A stretch of DNA of 54,530 bases, taken from NCBI GenBank assembly GCA_024693925.1, contig JAILKH010000063.1:1-54530 (forward strand), given 5' to 3'. Positions within the stretch are counted from its first letter, which is position 1, and every line of letters begins with the position of its first letter. A program made the translations under genes and the position numbers. Below the pieces are notes generated by a model. It had not been told where the DNA came from and ran no database searches. It saw only the letters and a program-made list of their open reading frames with translations. Shown here in pieces: positions 46,424 through 54,530 of this stretch. Origin of the DNA: Lachnospiraceae bacterium (lineage in GTDB: Bacteria; Bacillota; Clostridia; Lachnospirales; Lachnospiraceae).

Positions 46424-47434
46424 ATGAGTAATATATGTATCCCGGAGGGTTATAAAAGTCCGCAAAACATTAAAGAAACCGAAATACAGATTAAAGAGGT
46501 AAAGGATTATTTCGAAAGAGCACTTGCAAAGGAACTTAATCTTACCCGTGTTTCGGCACCCCTTTTTGTTTATCCGGAATCCGGACTTAATGATAATCTG
46601 AACGGTGTGGAAAGACCGGTAAAATTCGGAATAAAAGAGCAGGGAGATAAAGAAGTAGAGATCGTACATTCGCTGGCAAAATGGAAAAGAATGGCTCTGA
46701 AAAAATACGGATTTATGCATGGTGAAGGTCTGTATACGGATATGACGGCAATTCGGCGGGATGAAGACACGGATAATCTTCATTCCATATATGTGGATCA
46801 ATGGGATTGGGAGCGTATAATAAATAAAGAAGAGCGCACGCAAGATACTTTAAAGTCCATTGTTCGTAAAGTATATGAAGCTATTAAGAATACGGAAGTA
46901 TTTGTGAATTCCAGACATCCTGAGATAACAAGGATCCTTCCGGATGAAATAACTTTTATTACAACTCAGGAGCTGGAGGACAGATGGCCGGATAAGACAC
47001 CTAAGGAAAGAGAGGATCTTGCGGCGGCGGAGTATAAAGCCATCTTTCTTATGCAAATAGGTGATCTTCTTAAATCCGGGGAAAAACACGACGGAAGGGC
47101 TCCCGATTATGATGACTGGAAGCTTAACGGTGATATTATCGTTTATTATCCTGTGCTTTCAAGAGCTCTTGAATTATCGAGTATGGGGATCAGAGTGGAT
47201 GAGAATTCCCTTATATCCCAACTGGACAAGGCCGGGTGTGCTGAAAGATTGGAGCTTCCTTTTCAGAAGGCAGTAAAAAATAAGGAATTACCTTATACCG
47301 TCGGCGGCGGGATCGGACAGTCACGTATATGTATGTTTTTTTTAAGAAGAGCCCATATAGGAGAAGTCCAAAGCTCGGTCTGGCCGGAGGGAGTTATTGA
47401 AGAAGCTGAAAAACTCGGAGTGAATATCTTATAA
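46424..47434 (+). CDS. asnA: Aspartate-ammonia ligase (ammonia-dependent asparagine synthetase)
   Basis: AsnA makes asparagine from aspartate and ammonia with ATP cleaved to AMP and diphosphate. The 336-residue protein has family stretches IQIKEVKDYFE, HSLAKWKRMAL, MTAIRRDEDTDNLHSIYVDQ and TVGGGIGQSRICMFFL, and a normal length. The ATG at 46424 follows AGAGGTGA; an in-frame ATG at 46400 has no ribosome site. Use of free ammonia suits an ammonia-rich gut or rumen habitat. Confidence 0.95.
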   Translation: MSNICIPEGYKSPQNIKETEIQIKEVKDYFERALAKELNLTRVSAPLFVYPESGLNDNLNGVERPVKFGIKEQGDKEVEIVHSLAKWKRMALKKYGFMHGEGLYTDMTAIRRDEDTDNLHSIYVDQWDWERIINKEERTQDTLKSIVRKVYEAIKNTEVFVNSRHPEITRILPDEITFITTQELEDRWPDKTPKEREDLAAAEYKAIFLMQIGDLLKSGEKHDGRAPDYDDWKLNGDIIVYYPVLSRALELSSMGIRVDENSLISQLDKAGCAERLELPFQKAVKNKELPYTVGGGIGQSRICMFFLRRAHIGEVQSSVWPEGVIEEAEKLGVNIL

Positions 47435-47518
47435 AAATCATTTGGTGAAGAAAAAAATAAAGCAGGGACTGTATGCTTCGGTCGTTTATCCTGTTATTAA
47501 TGTAGGAGATATTGAATA

Positions 47519-50176
47519 ATGAAAAAATACGGTGTTAATGAATTGAGAAGAATGTATCTTGAATTTTTTGAGTCTAAGGACCATCTTAAAATGAACAGTT
47601 TTTCGCTGGTTCCCCATAATGATAATAGCCTTCTTCTTATTAATGCAGGTATGGCACCTCTTAAGCCATATTTTACAGGGCAGGAGGTTCCGCCAAGAAA
47701 AAGAGTTACAACCTGTCAGAAATGTGTGCGTACCGGGGACATAGATAATGTTGGGAAAACCGCAAGACATCTGACTTTCTTTGAAATGCTCGGTAATTTT
47801 TCTTTTGGAGATTACTTTAAACATGAGGCAATAAGATGGAGTTGGGAGTTTCTTACCGAAGTTGTGGGAATGGATCCTGAAAGATTATATCCTTCTATTT
47901 ACGGCGAGGATGAAGAAGCCTTTGAAATATGGAATAAGGAAATTGGAATCCCGGCGGAGAAGATCACAAGATTCTACCGTGATCCCGAAACGGGAGAATG
48001 CGATAATTTCTGGGAACATGGTGCGGGTCCCTGCGGTCCCTGTTCAGAGATCTATTACGACAGAGGGATCAAATACGGTTGTAAAAAACCGGACTGTAAG
48101 GTGGGGTGTGATTGTGACCGCTTTATGGAGGTATGGAATAATGTCTTTACACAGTTTGACGGAGACGGTAAGGGCGGATATACAGAGCTTGCAAATAAGA
48201 ATATAGATACGGGAATGGGGCTTGAAAGACTTGCGGTGGTTGTTCAGGATGTGGATTCGGTATTTGATATTGATACAATGAAGGCCATCAGAGATCGTAT
48301 ATGTGATCTGGCAGGTGTTACATATGAATCCGATGAGAAAATGGATGTTTCCATCCGTCTCATAACAGATCATATACGTTCTTCCACCTTCCTTATTTCG
48401 GATGGTGTTATGCCTTCCAATGAAGGAAGAGGATACGTATTAAGACGTCTTATAAGAAGAGCGGCCCGTCATGGCAGACTGCTCGGAATAAAGGGTGAAT
48501 TTCTGGCGGATCTCAGTAAGACCGTAATAGAGGAAAGTAAGGACGGGTATCCGGAACTGGATGAAAAGCAGGCTTTTATATTGAATGTTCTTACTCAGGA
48601 GGAATCTAAGTTTAACAAGACAATAGATCAGGGATTATCCATCTTAAATGATATGACGGCAGATATGGAGAAAAAAGGAACCTCGATCCTAGACGGGGAA
48701 GAAGCGTTTAAACTTCATGATACTTATGGATTTCCCCTTGATCTGACTAAGGAGATACTGGCTGAGAAGGATTATTCCGTTGATGAGGAAGGATTTGCAA
48801 AGGCTATGCAGCAACAGAAGGAGTCTGCAAGAAAAGCCCGGAAAGTAACGAATTATATGGGTGCAGATGCAACTGTATATGAGCAGATAGATACGTCGAT
48901 AACTTCCGAATTTGTGGGCTATGACAGCCTTGATTGCCGGGATGTGATAGTTGCACTTACCCTTGAGGATCAGCTTACCGAGGCATTAACGGATTCCCAG
49001 ACAGGTACCATAGTTGTAAATCATACACCTTTTTATGCTACCATGGGTGGCCAGGCTGCGGATATAGGTATTATAGAGAATGGAGATTCTCAATTTGTTG
49101 TGGAAGATACTATTAAGCTTCCGGGTAATAAAATAGGTCACGTGGGCCGGGTTGTAAAGGGAATGTTCAAGATTGGTGATGAGGTTGATCTTAAGGTTAA
49201 CGCGGAAAACAGAAGTGCAACCTGTAAAAATCACAGTGCTACACATCTTCTTCAGAAGGCTTTAAGAATGGTACTTGGAACGCATGTTGAGCAGGCAGGC
49301 TCCTTTGTTAACGGTGACCGGTTAAGATTTGATTTCTCGCATTTTCAGGCAATGACCGGGGATGAGATTGAAAAGGTAGAAAATATTGTTAATGAGGCGA
49401 TCGCTGCCGATTATGAAGTAAAGACGGATATAATGAGTATAGATGAAGCTAAAAAGACCGGGGCTATGGCTTTGTTTGGCGAAAAATACGGAGAAAAGGT
49501 CAGGGTTGTGTCTATGTCGGATTTTTCCGTTGAATTATGCGGCGGAACCCATGTGAAAAACACCGGCAATATCCGTATGTTTAAAATAATCTCGGAATCC
49601 GGTATAGCGGCGGGTGTCAGAAGGATTGAAGCTCTTACGGGTGATGGAGTATCTGCCTACTATAAAGGAATTGAAAAAACACTTTTAAATGCGGCAGCTT
49701 CACTGAAGGGTACTCCGGCAGATATCCTGGAGAGGATCGCCAAATTACAAAATGAGGTAAAAAGCCTTAGTGCTGAACTTGAGGCATTGAAGAGCAAGGC
49801 AGCAAAAGATGCTATGGGTGATGTCATGGATAAGGTTACGGAGGTTATGGGAATAAAGTTTCTTGCAGCCAGGATCCCCGAGGTGGATATGAACGGACTC
49901 AGAGAATTAGGGGACCAGCTTAAGGAAAAAATAGCTGATGGTGTGATACTTCTGGCATCTGATATTGACGGAAAAGTAAACCTTGTAGCTATGGCTACGG
50001 ATGAGGCAATGGCAAAAGGTGCCCATGCGGGAAATCTGATAAAGGGTATTGCGAATATTGTCGGAGGAGGCGGAGGGGGCCGTCCGAATATGGCCCAGGC
50101 CGGTGGAAAAGATCCTTCGGGAATTGATAAAGCACTTGGGGAAGCTGAGAATATATTAAAGACAATGATTAAATAA
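47519..50176 (+). CDS. alaS: Alanine-tRNA ligase
   Basis: AlaRS charges tRNA-Ala and edits mischarged serine and glycine. The 885-residue protein has the class II catalytic core at the N-terminus (FFESKDHLKMNSFSLVP, GMAPLKPYFTG). It has a Cys-rich insertion KYGCKKPDCKVGCDC near residue 188, and the editing site with HSATHLLQKAL and CGGTHVKNT. The C-terminal DHHA1-like domain ends with GGGGGGRPNMAQAGG. Length and domains are complete. I see no T-box leader in the 84-base gap before it. Confidence 0.97.
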   Translation: MKKYGVNELRRMYLEFFESKDHLKMNSFSLVPHNDNSLLLINAGMAPLKPYFTGQEVPPRKRVTTCQKCVRTGDIDNVGKTARHLTFFEMLGNFSFGDYFKHEAIRWSWEFLTEVVGMDPERLYPSIYGEDEEAFEIWNKEIGIPAEKITRFYRDPETGECDNFWEHGAGPCGPCSEIYYDRGIKYGCKKPDCKVGCDCDRFMEVWNNVFTQFDGDGKGGYTELANKNIDTGMGLERLAVVVQDVDSVFDIDTMKAIRDRICDLAGVTYESDEKMDVSIRLITDHIRSSTFLISDGVMPSNEGRGYVLRRLIRRAARHGRLLGIKGEFLADLSKTVIEESKDGYPELDEKQAFILNVLTQEESKFNKTIDQGLSILNDMTADMEKKGTSILDGEEAFKLHDTYGFPLDLTKEILAEKDYSVDEEGFAKAMQQQKESARKARKVTNYMGADATVYEQIDTSITSEFVGYDSLDCRDVIVALTLEDQLTEALTDSQTGTIVVNHTPFYATMGGQAADIGIIENGDSQFVVEDTIKLPGNKIGHVGRVVKGMFKIGDEVDLKVNAENRSATCKNHSATHLLQKALRMVLGTHVEQAGSFVNGDRLRFDFSHFQAMTGDEIEKVENIVNEAIAADYEVKTDIMSIDEAKKTGAMALFGEKYGEKVRVVSMSDFSVELCGGTHVKNTGNIRMFKIISESGIAAGVRRIEALTGDGVSAYYKGIEKTLLNAAASLKGTPADILERIAKLQNEVKSLSAELEALKSKAAKDAMGDVMDKVTEVMGIKFLAARIPEVDMNGLRELGDQLKEKIADGVILLASDIDGKVNLVAMATDEAMAKGAHAGNLIKGIANIVGGGGGGRPNMAQAGGKDPSGIDKALGEAENILKTMIK

Positions 50177-50232
50177 TCTGATAAAAAGATTCTTTTGGTA
50201 AACCGCATATAAGCTTCATTTATAAAAATGGG

Positions 50233-50261
50233 TTGACTTATTTGAAGTAAATGTATATAAT
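50233..50261 (+). promoter_or_regulatory. rpsU promoter
   Basis: TTGACT at 50233-50238 and a perfect TATAAT at 50256-50261 are spaced by 17 bases. A leader of about 75 bases follows before the rpsU ATG. Confidence 0.8.
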
Positions 50262-50269
50262 GATTTTCA

Positions 50270-50343
50270 GTGCAGCGCCCGAATGGGCATTAACCCTAAA
50301 GTCGTTAGATGCACAATTTGGACTCGAGGGGAGGTTGGGAAGC
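50270..50343 (+). promoter_or_regulatory. rpsU 5' leader with small hairpin
   Basis: The leader contains GCCC-GAAT-GGGC (around 50277-50288) as a four-pair hairpin and an AACCCT segment that could partly pair with the GAGGTT of the ribosome site near 50332-50337. It could allow control of S21 translation; no known leader class is recognised. Confidence 0.3.
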
Positions 50344-50520
50344 ATGTCAAACGTAATCGTAAAAGAGAATGAATCATTAGATAGCGCTCTTCGTCGTTTC
50401 AAGAGGAACTGTGCCAAGGCCGGTATCCAGCAGGAAATACGTAAGAGAGAGCATTACGAGAAGCCTAGTGTTAAGCGTAAGAAGAAGTCTGAAGCTGCCA
50501 GGAAGCGTAAATACAATTAA
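50344..50520 (+). CDS. rpsU: Ribosomal protein bS21
   Basis: The 58-residue basic protein begins [20 protein letters not shown] and ends with [13 protein letters not shown], both typical of bS21, a 30S protein that aids initiation. The ATG at 50344 follows GGGGAGG. The reading frame is open further upstream, but that region holds the promoter and is not translated. A strong terminator follows, so it is a single-gene unit. Confidence 0.96.
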   Translation: MSNVIVKENESLDSALRRFKRNCAKAGIQQEIRKREHYEKPSVKRKKKSEAARKRKYN

Positions 50521-50531
50521 TAAGCAATATG

Positions 50532-50560
50532 ATCCCCCGGAATATCCGGGGGATTTTTTT
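50532..50560 (+). terminator. Strong intrinsic terminator after rpsU
   Basis: ATCCCCCGGA-ATA-TCCGGGGGAT forms a GC-rich ten-pair stem with a three-base loop, followed by seven T. Confidence 0.95.
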
Positions 50561-50631
50561 AATGCAAGTTATACTTTATTTTGTGCGAAAGTTATGATAC
50601 AATACAATATGTTGTGGAAAGAGGACTGTTT

Positions 50632-51522
50632 ATGCAGGATATTATTGCGCCGGTACAAACAGCATATGTTGTTGGCGGGCTTATTCTTATTTTGATGATT
50701 ATCGTATTTGTATATTTTGAAAGTAAGGGTTTCAGGGTAGTAAGATATACATTTATCAATGAGAAGCTTAAAAAAAGTTCATATCGTTTTGTTATGATAT
50801 CGGATATGCATAATTGTGTGCATGGGCATGATAATAAAGAGGTCCTTGATGCTATAGATGAGGTAAAACCGGATGCGGTTTTTCTTGCAGGAGATATGAT
50901 AACCTCATCCATGGAGCCGAAGTTTGAGGAAGATAATGTTTTAAAATTTTTGTCAGCGGTTTCACTTAAATATCCGGTTTATTACGGGATAGGTAATCAT
51001 GAAGAAAAGCTGAGAAGATGTCCGGAGTCTTTTCCGGGAGTTTATGATCACTACTGTAAGGAGTTAAATAAGCTTGGGTTGAGATTGCTTATTAACGAAA
51101 AAGTAAGTATTGAAGATGCAGGTATAGATGTATACGGTCTTGATCTTGAACATGAATATTACAGAAAACTCAAAACAAAATGGATACCGAATGATTACTT
51201 GGAAAAAAAACTTGGTAAAAATGACAGAAACAGAGTTTCGATATTACTGGCTCATAATCCTGAACAGTTTGATAAATATGCTCTGTGGAAACCGGATTAT
51301 GTATTGTCGGGGCATGTGCATGGCGGGATCGTGAACATTCCTCCCTTTGGAGGTGTGATCTCACCGCAACTTAAACTTTTTCCCAAATATGATGCGGGTC
51401 TGTTTTATAAAGATGATTCAGTAATGATATTAAGCAGGGGGCTGGGAACGCATTCAATCCCCGTGAGGGTGCTTAATAAAGCAGAATTGATCGTCGTGGA
51501 TATACACAAGGAAGTTTCATAG
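50632..51522 (+). CDS. Membrane-anchored metallophosphoesterase
   Basis: The 296-residue protein has one N-terminal membrane helix (about residues 10-32). A calcineurin-like phosphoesterase domain follows with all metal-binding motifs: ISDMHN, AGDMITS, IGNHEE, LLAHNPEQFDK and LSGHVHGG. This resembles the YkuE-like group of membrane-linked phosphoesterases, for which lipid-linked substrates have been proposed; the substrate here is unknown. I choose the ATG at 50632, preceded by AGAGG. It is transcribed separately from rpsU. Confidence 0.9.
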   Translation: MQDIIAPVQTAYVVGGLILILMIIVFVYFESKGFRVVRYTFINEKLKKSSYRFVMISDMHNCVHGHDNKEVLDAIDEVKPDAVFLAGDMITSSMEPKFEEDNVLKFLSAVSLKYPVYYGIGNHEEKLRRCPESFPGVYDHYCKELNKLGLRLLINEKVSIEDAGIDVYGLDLEHEYYRKLKTKWIPNDYLEKKLGKNDRNRVSILLAHNPEQFDKYALWKPDYVLSGHVHGGIVNIPPFGGVISPQLKLFPKYDAGLFYKDDSVMILSRGLGTHSIPVRVLNKAELIVVDIHKEVS

Positions 51523-51591
51523 GACTGAGGGCTGTTGAGGGACGGTTCTGAAGGATTAAAGGAGTATATATAAGGAAGGGGAATATTATTT

Positions 51592-52356
51592 ATGAGGTTA
51601 GCGGATATGAGTCTGAATGTAAAATTACAGGTATTTGAAGGTCCTTTGGATCTGTTGCTTCATTTGATCGAAAAAAATAAAGTGGATATTTATGATATTC
51701 CGATAGTACTTATTACGGATCAATATCTTGATTATATAAAACAGATGAAAAGAGAAGATCTTGATGTTATGAGTGAGTTTCTTGTAATGGCGGCCACTCT
51801 TCTGGATATTAAGTGCAGGATGCTTTTGCCGAAAGAGGTAAATGAAGAGGGAGAAGAGGAAGATCCCAGAGCAGAACTGGTTGAAAAACTGATTGAGTAT
51901 AAGTTATATAAATATATGTCGTATGAATTGAAGGATATGCATATGGATGCGGGTCGTACATTATTCAGAAAACCCTCAATGCCTAAGGAAATAGAAGAAT
52001 ATGAGCAGCCTATTGATTATGAACGTTTAATAGGAGATATGGATCTTGCAAAGCTTAATCAGATATTTAAGTCCATGATGAAACGACAGGTTGACAAGAT
52101 AGATCCTATAAGAAGTAAATTCGGAAAAATTGAAAAGGACGAGGTGAGTCTGGAAGATAAAACCGTTTATGTAAATGATTATGTTAAAAGACATAAGAAG
52201 TTTGGATTTAGGGATCTGCTTCAGAAACAGAATTCCAAAATGGATATTGTTGTCACTTTTTTGGTCATACTGGAAATGATGAAGTTAGGCCAGGTTATGA
52301 TCGTCCAGGAAGCTCTCTTTGACGATATAATGATAACCTCAAAGGTAGCAGCATAA
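51592..52356 (+). CDS. scpA: Segregation and condensation protein ScpA
   Basis: ScpA is the kleisin that bridges SMC heads in condensin. The 254-residue protein has the signature LQVFEGPLDLLLHLIEKNKVDIYDIPI near the N-terminus (first part at about residue 12), an acidic middle and a C-terminal winged helix with VVTFLVILEMMKLGQV. The start may be the ATG at 51592 or the ATG at 51607. scpB follows after 35 bases. Confidence 0.95.
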   Translation: MRLADMSLNVKLQVFEGPLDLLLHLIEKNKVDIYDIPIVLITDQYLDYIKQMKREDLDVMSEFLVMAATLLDIKCRMLLPKEVNEEGEEEDPRAELVEKLIEYKLYKYMSYELKDMHMDAGRTLFRKPSMPKEIEEYEQPIDYERLIGDMDLAKLNQIFKSMMKRQVDKIDPIRSKFGKIEKDEVSLEDKTVYVNDYVKRHKKFGFRDLLQKQNSKMDIVVTFLVILEMMKLGQVMIVQEALFDDIMITSKVAA

Positions 52357-52391
52357 GTTATAAGATCGTTTATTGTACGGAGAAGTTTGAT

Positions 52392-53021
52392 TTGAGTGAA
52401 AATATAAGTGAAAATATAAGTGAAAATGCGGATGGACAGGAAAATATCAGACCGGTAGATAATCCCAAAGCGGTAATAGGTGCAGTTTTGTTTTCGGTAG
52501 GTAATTCCGTTGAGTATAAAAAGCTGGCGATGGTTTTGGGAAGAGATATTGACGAGACTAAAAGCCTGGTCGCCGAGCTTAAAAGTGAATATGACAGGAA
52601 TGATGATTGCGGTTTTACCATAATAGAATTGGAAGAGTCGATACAGATGTGTTCCAAGGCATCAATGTATGAGCATCTTATTAAGATAGCTAAGGTTCCA
52701 AAGTCATATTCGTTAACGGATTCCATGCTTGAAACTTTATCTATTATCGCATATAAGCAACCCGTAACCAGGCTTGAGATTGAAAAAATCAGGGGGGTCA
52801 GTTGCGATCATGCGGTAAATAAGTTACTTGATTACGGATTGATACAGGAGTTGGGAAGACTTCAGGCTCCGGGAAGACCTCTTTTGTTTGGTACCACAGA
52901 GGAATTCCTAAGAAGTTTTAATGTTACTTCTTTGGATGATCTGCCAATGGCAAGTCCCGACAGAATTGAAGAGTTTAAGAAGGAAGCGGCTGAAGAAGTT
53001 TCCCTGAAACTGGATATATGA
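52392..53021 (+). CDS. scpB: Segregation and condensation protein ScpB
   Basis: ScpB binds ScpA as a dimer in the SMC complex. The 209-residue protein has two winged-helix domains with YSLTDSMLETLSIIAYKQPVT and GRPLLFGTTEEFLRSF. Translation appears to start at a TTG at 52392 behind ACGGAGA, as no ATG or GTG lies in frame before the conserved part. The first residues are SENI-SENI-SENA, encoded by a tandem 12-base repeat AGTGAAAATATA, an acidic extension not found in most ScpB proteins. A strong terminator follows. Confidence 0.93.
   Translation: MSENISENISENADGQENIRPVDNPKAVIGAVLFSVGNSVEYKKLAMVLGRDIDETKSLVAELKSEYDRNDDCGFTIIELEESIQMCSKASMYEHLIKIAKVPKSYSLTDSMLETLSIIAYKQPVTRLEIEKIRGVSCDHAVNKLLDYGLIQELGRLQAPGRPLLFGTTEEFLRSFNVTSLDDLPMASPDRIEEFKKEAAEEVSLKLDI
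52395..52430 (+). repeat. Tandem 12-base repeat at the 5' end of scpB
   Basis: AGTGAAAATATA occurs twice in a row, with a third partial copy AGTGAAAATGCG. It encodes the SENI repeats and could vary in copy number by slippage. Confidence 0.7.
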
Positions 53022-53036
53022 CGTAGTGATATCACG

Positions 53037-53069
53037 AAGGGTTCCATGTAATTGCATGGAACCCTTTTT
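53037..53069 (+). terminator. Intrinsic terminator after scpB
   Basis: AAGGGTTCCATG-TAATTG-CATGGAACCCTT forms a 12-pair stem with a six-base loop and a T-run. Confidence 0.93.
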
Positions 53070-53246
53070 GGCCTTATTGGGACTTAATAAATACTGATAA
53101 AATGCCGAAATAGATTTGTAAGTTTTTTTTCCAAGTAATGGACCTTTTGGTTCTGATACAGAGTCTTATTTATTAAGGGTAGTAGTATGCCCTTATTAGG
53201 GTTCGAAAAATTTGAGTAACAGTTAACTGCTTCAAAGGAGAGAGAA

Positions 53247-54530
53247 ATGAAGAGAAGAAAAATTTTCAAATCGACAATTGCGATGATAGCCTTGATCGCA
53301 ATGTTATTGGAAAACACTTACAGCGTAATGGCCAGTGCTGTAAGCTACGGACTTATTGACGGCGGGGACCAGATCATAACAACAGAGTCCGGGGATGATA
53401 GCGGTCTGATTGTAAATGACGGAGGATCGGATATTATTGTAGAACCGAGCTCCGGGGAAACGGATATTATATCCGGGTCGGACAGTACAGCTGCGGATGA
53501 GGAATCCGTTAAGGAAATTGATATTATTGTTGATGATGTTATTACAGATAAACAGGATACAACATCAGCTAATATCAAGGCCCACAGTGACAGGATTGAG
53601 ATTAACGGTGAAGATGAGATCACTTTATACATCAACACAGATCAAATGAACGGAAATGATTCCTTCAGCCTTGATATATCGGGCAGTTCTTCCATAATCT
53701 GTGATGAGATCCTCAAAGAAAAGCTTAATAAGAATGGCGGAGGAGTTTATTACATAACCGGTCTTGATAAAGCCAAAACTGTTTTTGAGGCAGTTTCTTT
53801 GGCAGAGGGAATGACGGTTGAATATTCCGTACGAGCCGACGGAAATCCTCAGATCACTCTTATATCAAAGGATACTCCCAAGGCGGTCAAGACTCTTAAG
53901 CTTACTTCGGATAAGAAGGGGATTGAAGGATCGGGGTATGATGTGATAACGGTTACTCTTGACGGAAGTAACCTTCCTTCGAATGCATATTACAGTGTAC
54001 ATATAAAAACCAAAGCAAATGTAATGTGCAATGGAAAGAGCGTAAATAACGGAAATGTACCTTCTCTCTCAAGGTCAACTTCGGGTATCCGTCTTTCCGG
54101 ATTAGATAATGAAGCATTCACTATATATATTAAAGGCGAAAATGTAGATAATATTTCTGCGGATTATTCCGTTGATTCTGTTGTTAACGGAGCTGTCGGG
54201 ATTGTTTTAAATGATGAAGTTATCGTATCGGATGAAGAAGCTGATATAGATATGCAGGGTGAAGATGAAGAAGAAACCGTTTCCGAAAATGAAGTGACGT
54301 CGGAATCGGTTCAACGCGTGTATGAATATGAAGATTCCAAGGTTTCCATAACCGTGACTTTAAATGATCCTGCGGATCTTCCCGATGATGCTCAGCTGCA
54401 TGCGGATGAGATCACCATGTCGGATAATGAAGAATTATTTCAGCAGGTAAATGAAACTTTAAGTAAAGAAAATACAGATGACAGTGTCTCTCTTGTAAAT
54501 CTGTATGTATATGATATTTATTTTACCCTT
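53247..54530 (+). CDS. Large secreted surface protein, partial (runs off the window end)
   Basis: An open frame of 428 codons starts at the ATG at 53247, behind AAAGGAGAG, and continues past the window end. It begins MKRRKIFKSTIAMIALIAML with further hydrophobic residues and ASA near residue 32, a signal peptide. The mature part is acidic and rich in Asp, Ser, Gly and Thr, with EDS- and DDA-type beta-strand repeats such as VSITVTLNDPADLPDDAQL. It looks like the N-terminus of a large cell-wall adhesin of Lachnospiraceae, perhaps with Cna-B-type domains further on, but no anchor or domain can be confirmed here. The 180 bases between the scpB terminator and the gene show no clear promoter. Confidence 0.8.
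   Translation, partial: MKRRKIFKSTIAMIALIAMLLENTYSVMASAVSYGLIDGGDQIITTESGDDSGLIVNDGGSDIIVEPSSGETDIISGSDSTAADEESVKEIDIIVDDVITDKQDTTSANIKAHSDRIEINGEDEITLYINTDQMNGNDSFSLDISGSSSIICDEILKEKLNKNGGGVYYITGLDKAKTVFEAVSLAEGMTVEYSVRADGNPQITLISKDTPKAVKTLKLTSDKKGIEGSGYDVITVTLDGSNLPSNAYYSVHIKTKANVMCNGKSVNNGNVPSLSRSTSGIRLSGLDNEAFTIYIKGENVDNISADYSVDSVVNGAVGIVLNDEVIVSDEEADIDMQGEDEEETVSENEVTSESVQRVYEYEDSKVSITVTLNDPADLPDDAQLHADEITMSDNEELFQQVNETLSKENTDDSVSLVNLYVYDIYFTL

Noticed and set aside
47435-47518. T-box or other riboswitch before alaS
   Set aside because: The gap is 84 bases, too short, with no T-box motif or terminator-antiterminator pair.
50251-50343. In-frame upstream extension of rpsU
   Set aside because: The region holds the -10 element and leader; the ribosome site and conserved N-terminus fix the start at 50344.
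53070-53246. Riboswitch or promoter before the surface protein
   Set aside because: A small TAAGGG/CCCTTA hairpin is present, but no known riboswitch motif and no well-spaced -35/-10 pair could be identified.

Overview
The window is a stretch of a low-GC Bacillota (Firmicutes) chromosome, most likely a Lachnospiraceae (Clostridia) gut or rumen anaerobe. The main reasons are an Rnf complex in the clostridial order CDGEAB, an oxygen-sensitive class III ribonucleotide reductase with its activase, a DUF512 radical SAM protein next to der, a plsX-acpP-rnc-smc-ftsY block, ylxM-ffh-rpsP-khpA-rimM, and several small families (CmpB-like membrane protein, DUF6472-like protein, AP2-like protein) that I associate with Lachnospiraceae. 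I saw no tRNA, rRNA, insertion sequence, prophage or CRISPR array. No gene-free gap exceeds about 225 bases.

Layout. 1-8.5 kb: a CmpB-like membrane protein, then rnfCDGEAB (ferredoxin:NAD+ oxidoreductase, an ion pump) and a convergent apbE whose product should attach FMN to RnfD and RnfG; then a membrane-anchored GH25 lysozyme. 8.5-13.7 kb: a divergent pair (AP2/degenerate-HNH protein and WYL regulator), then nrdD-nrdG-dut for deoxynucleotide supply. Both the WYL and nrdD upstream regions carry tandem NrdR-box-like sequences exactly 31 bp apart. 13.7-18.9 kb: DUF512 protein, der, plsY, gpsA and a YczE/YitT-type membrane protein. 18.9-25.4 kb: tmcAL and a 7TM hybrid histidine kinase on the minus strand, diverging from a sensor hybrid kinase with a C-terminal HPt domain.

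25.5-33.6 kb: pta, rpmF, plsX, acpP, rnc, smc, ftsY. The usual ackA and DUF177 (yceD) genes between pta and rpmF are absent. 33.6-37.8 kb: ilvA, then ylxM-ffh-rpsP-khpA-rimM. trmD and rplS, which normally follow rimM, are absent here. 37.9-42.6 kb: two tandem membrane EAL-domain proteins (c-di-GMP phosphodiesterase type) and a zinc-ribbon membrane protein with an RNase-like C-terminal domain. 42.6-46.3 kb: a heterodimeric ABC exporter with one degenerate ATP site and a small Cys-rich protein. 46.4-53 kb: asnA, alaS, rpsU, a metallophosphoesterase, scpA and scpB. From 53.2 kb a large secreted surface protein runs off the window end.

Genes work together in clear blocks: energy conservation (Rnf plus ApbE), dNTP synthesis (nrdDG, dut), phospholipid synthesis (plsX, plsY, gpsA, acpP), chromosome organisation (smc with scpA and scpB elsewhere in the window), protein targeting (ffh, ftsY, ylxM) and signalling (two hybrid kinases, two EAL proteins). 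Three genes (tmcAL, the first ABC half and scpB) appear to start with TTG. The most rewarding points are the NrdR-box pairs flanking a WYL regulator and a domesticated AP2/HNH relic, the zinc-ribbon/RNase-like membrane protein, the four-cysteine tail of RnfE, and the broken pta-ackA and rimM-trmD linkages.
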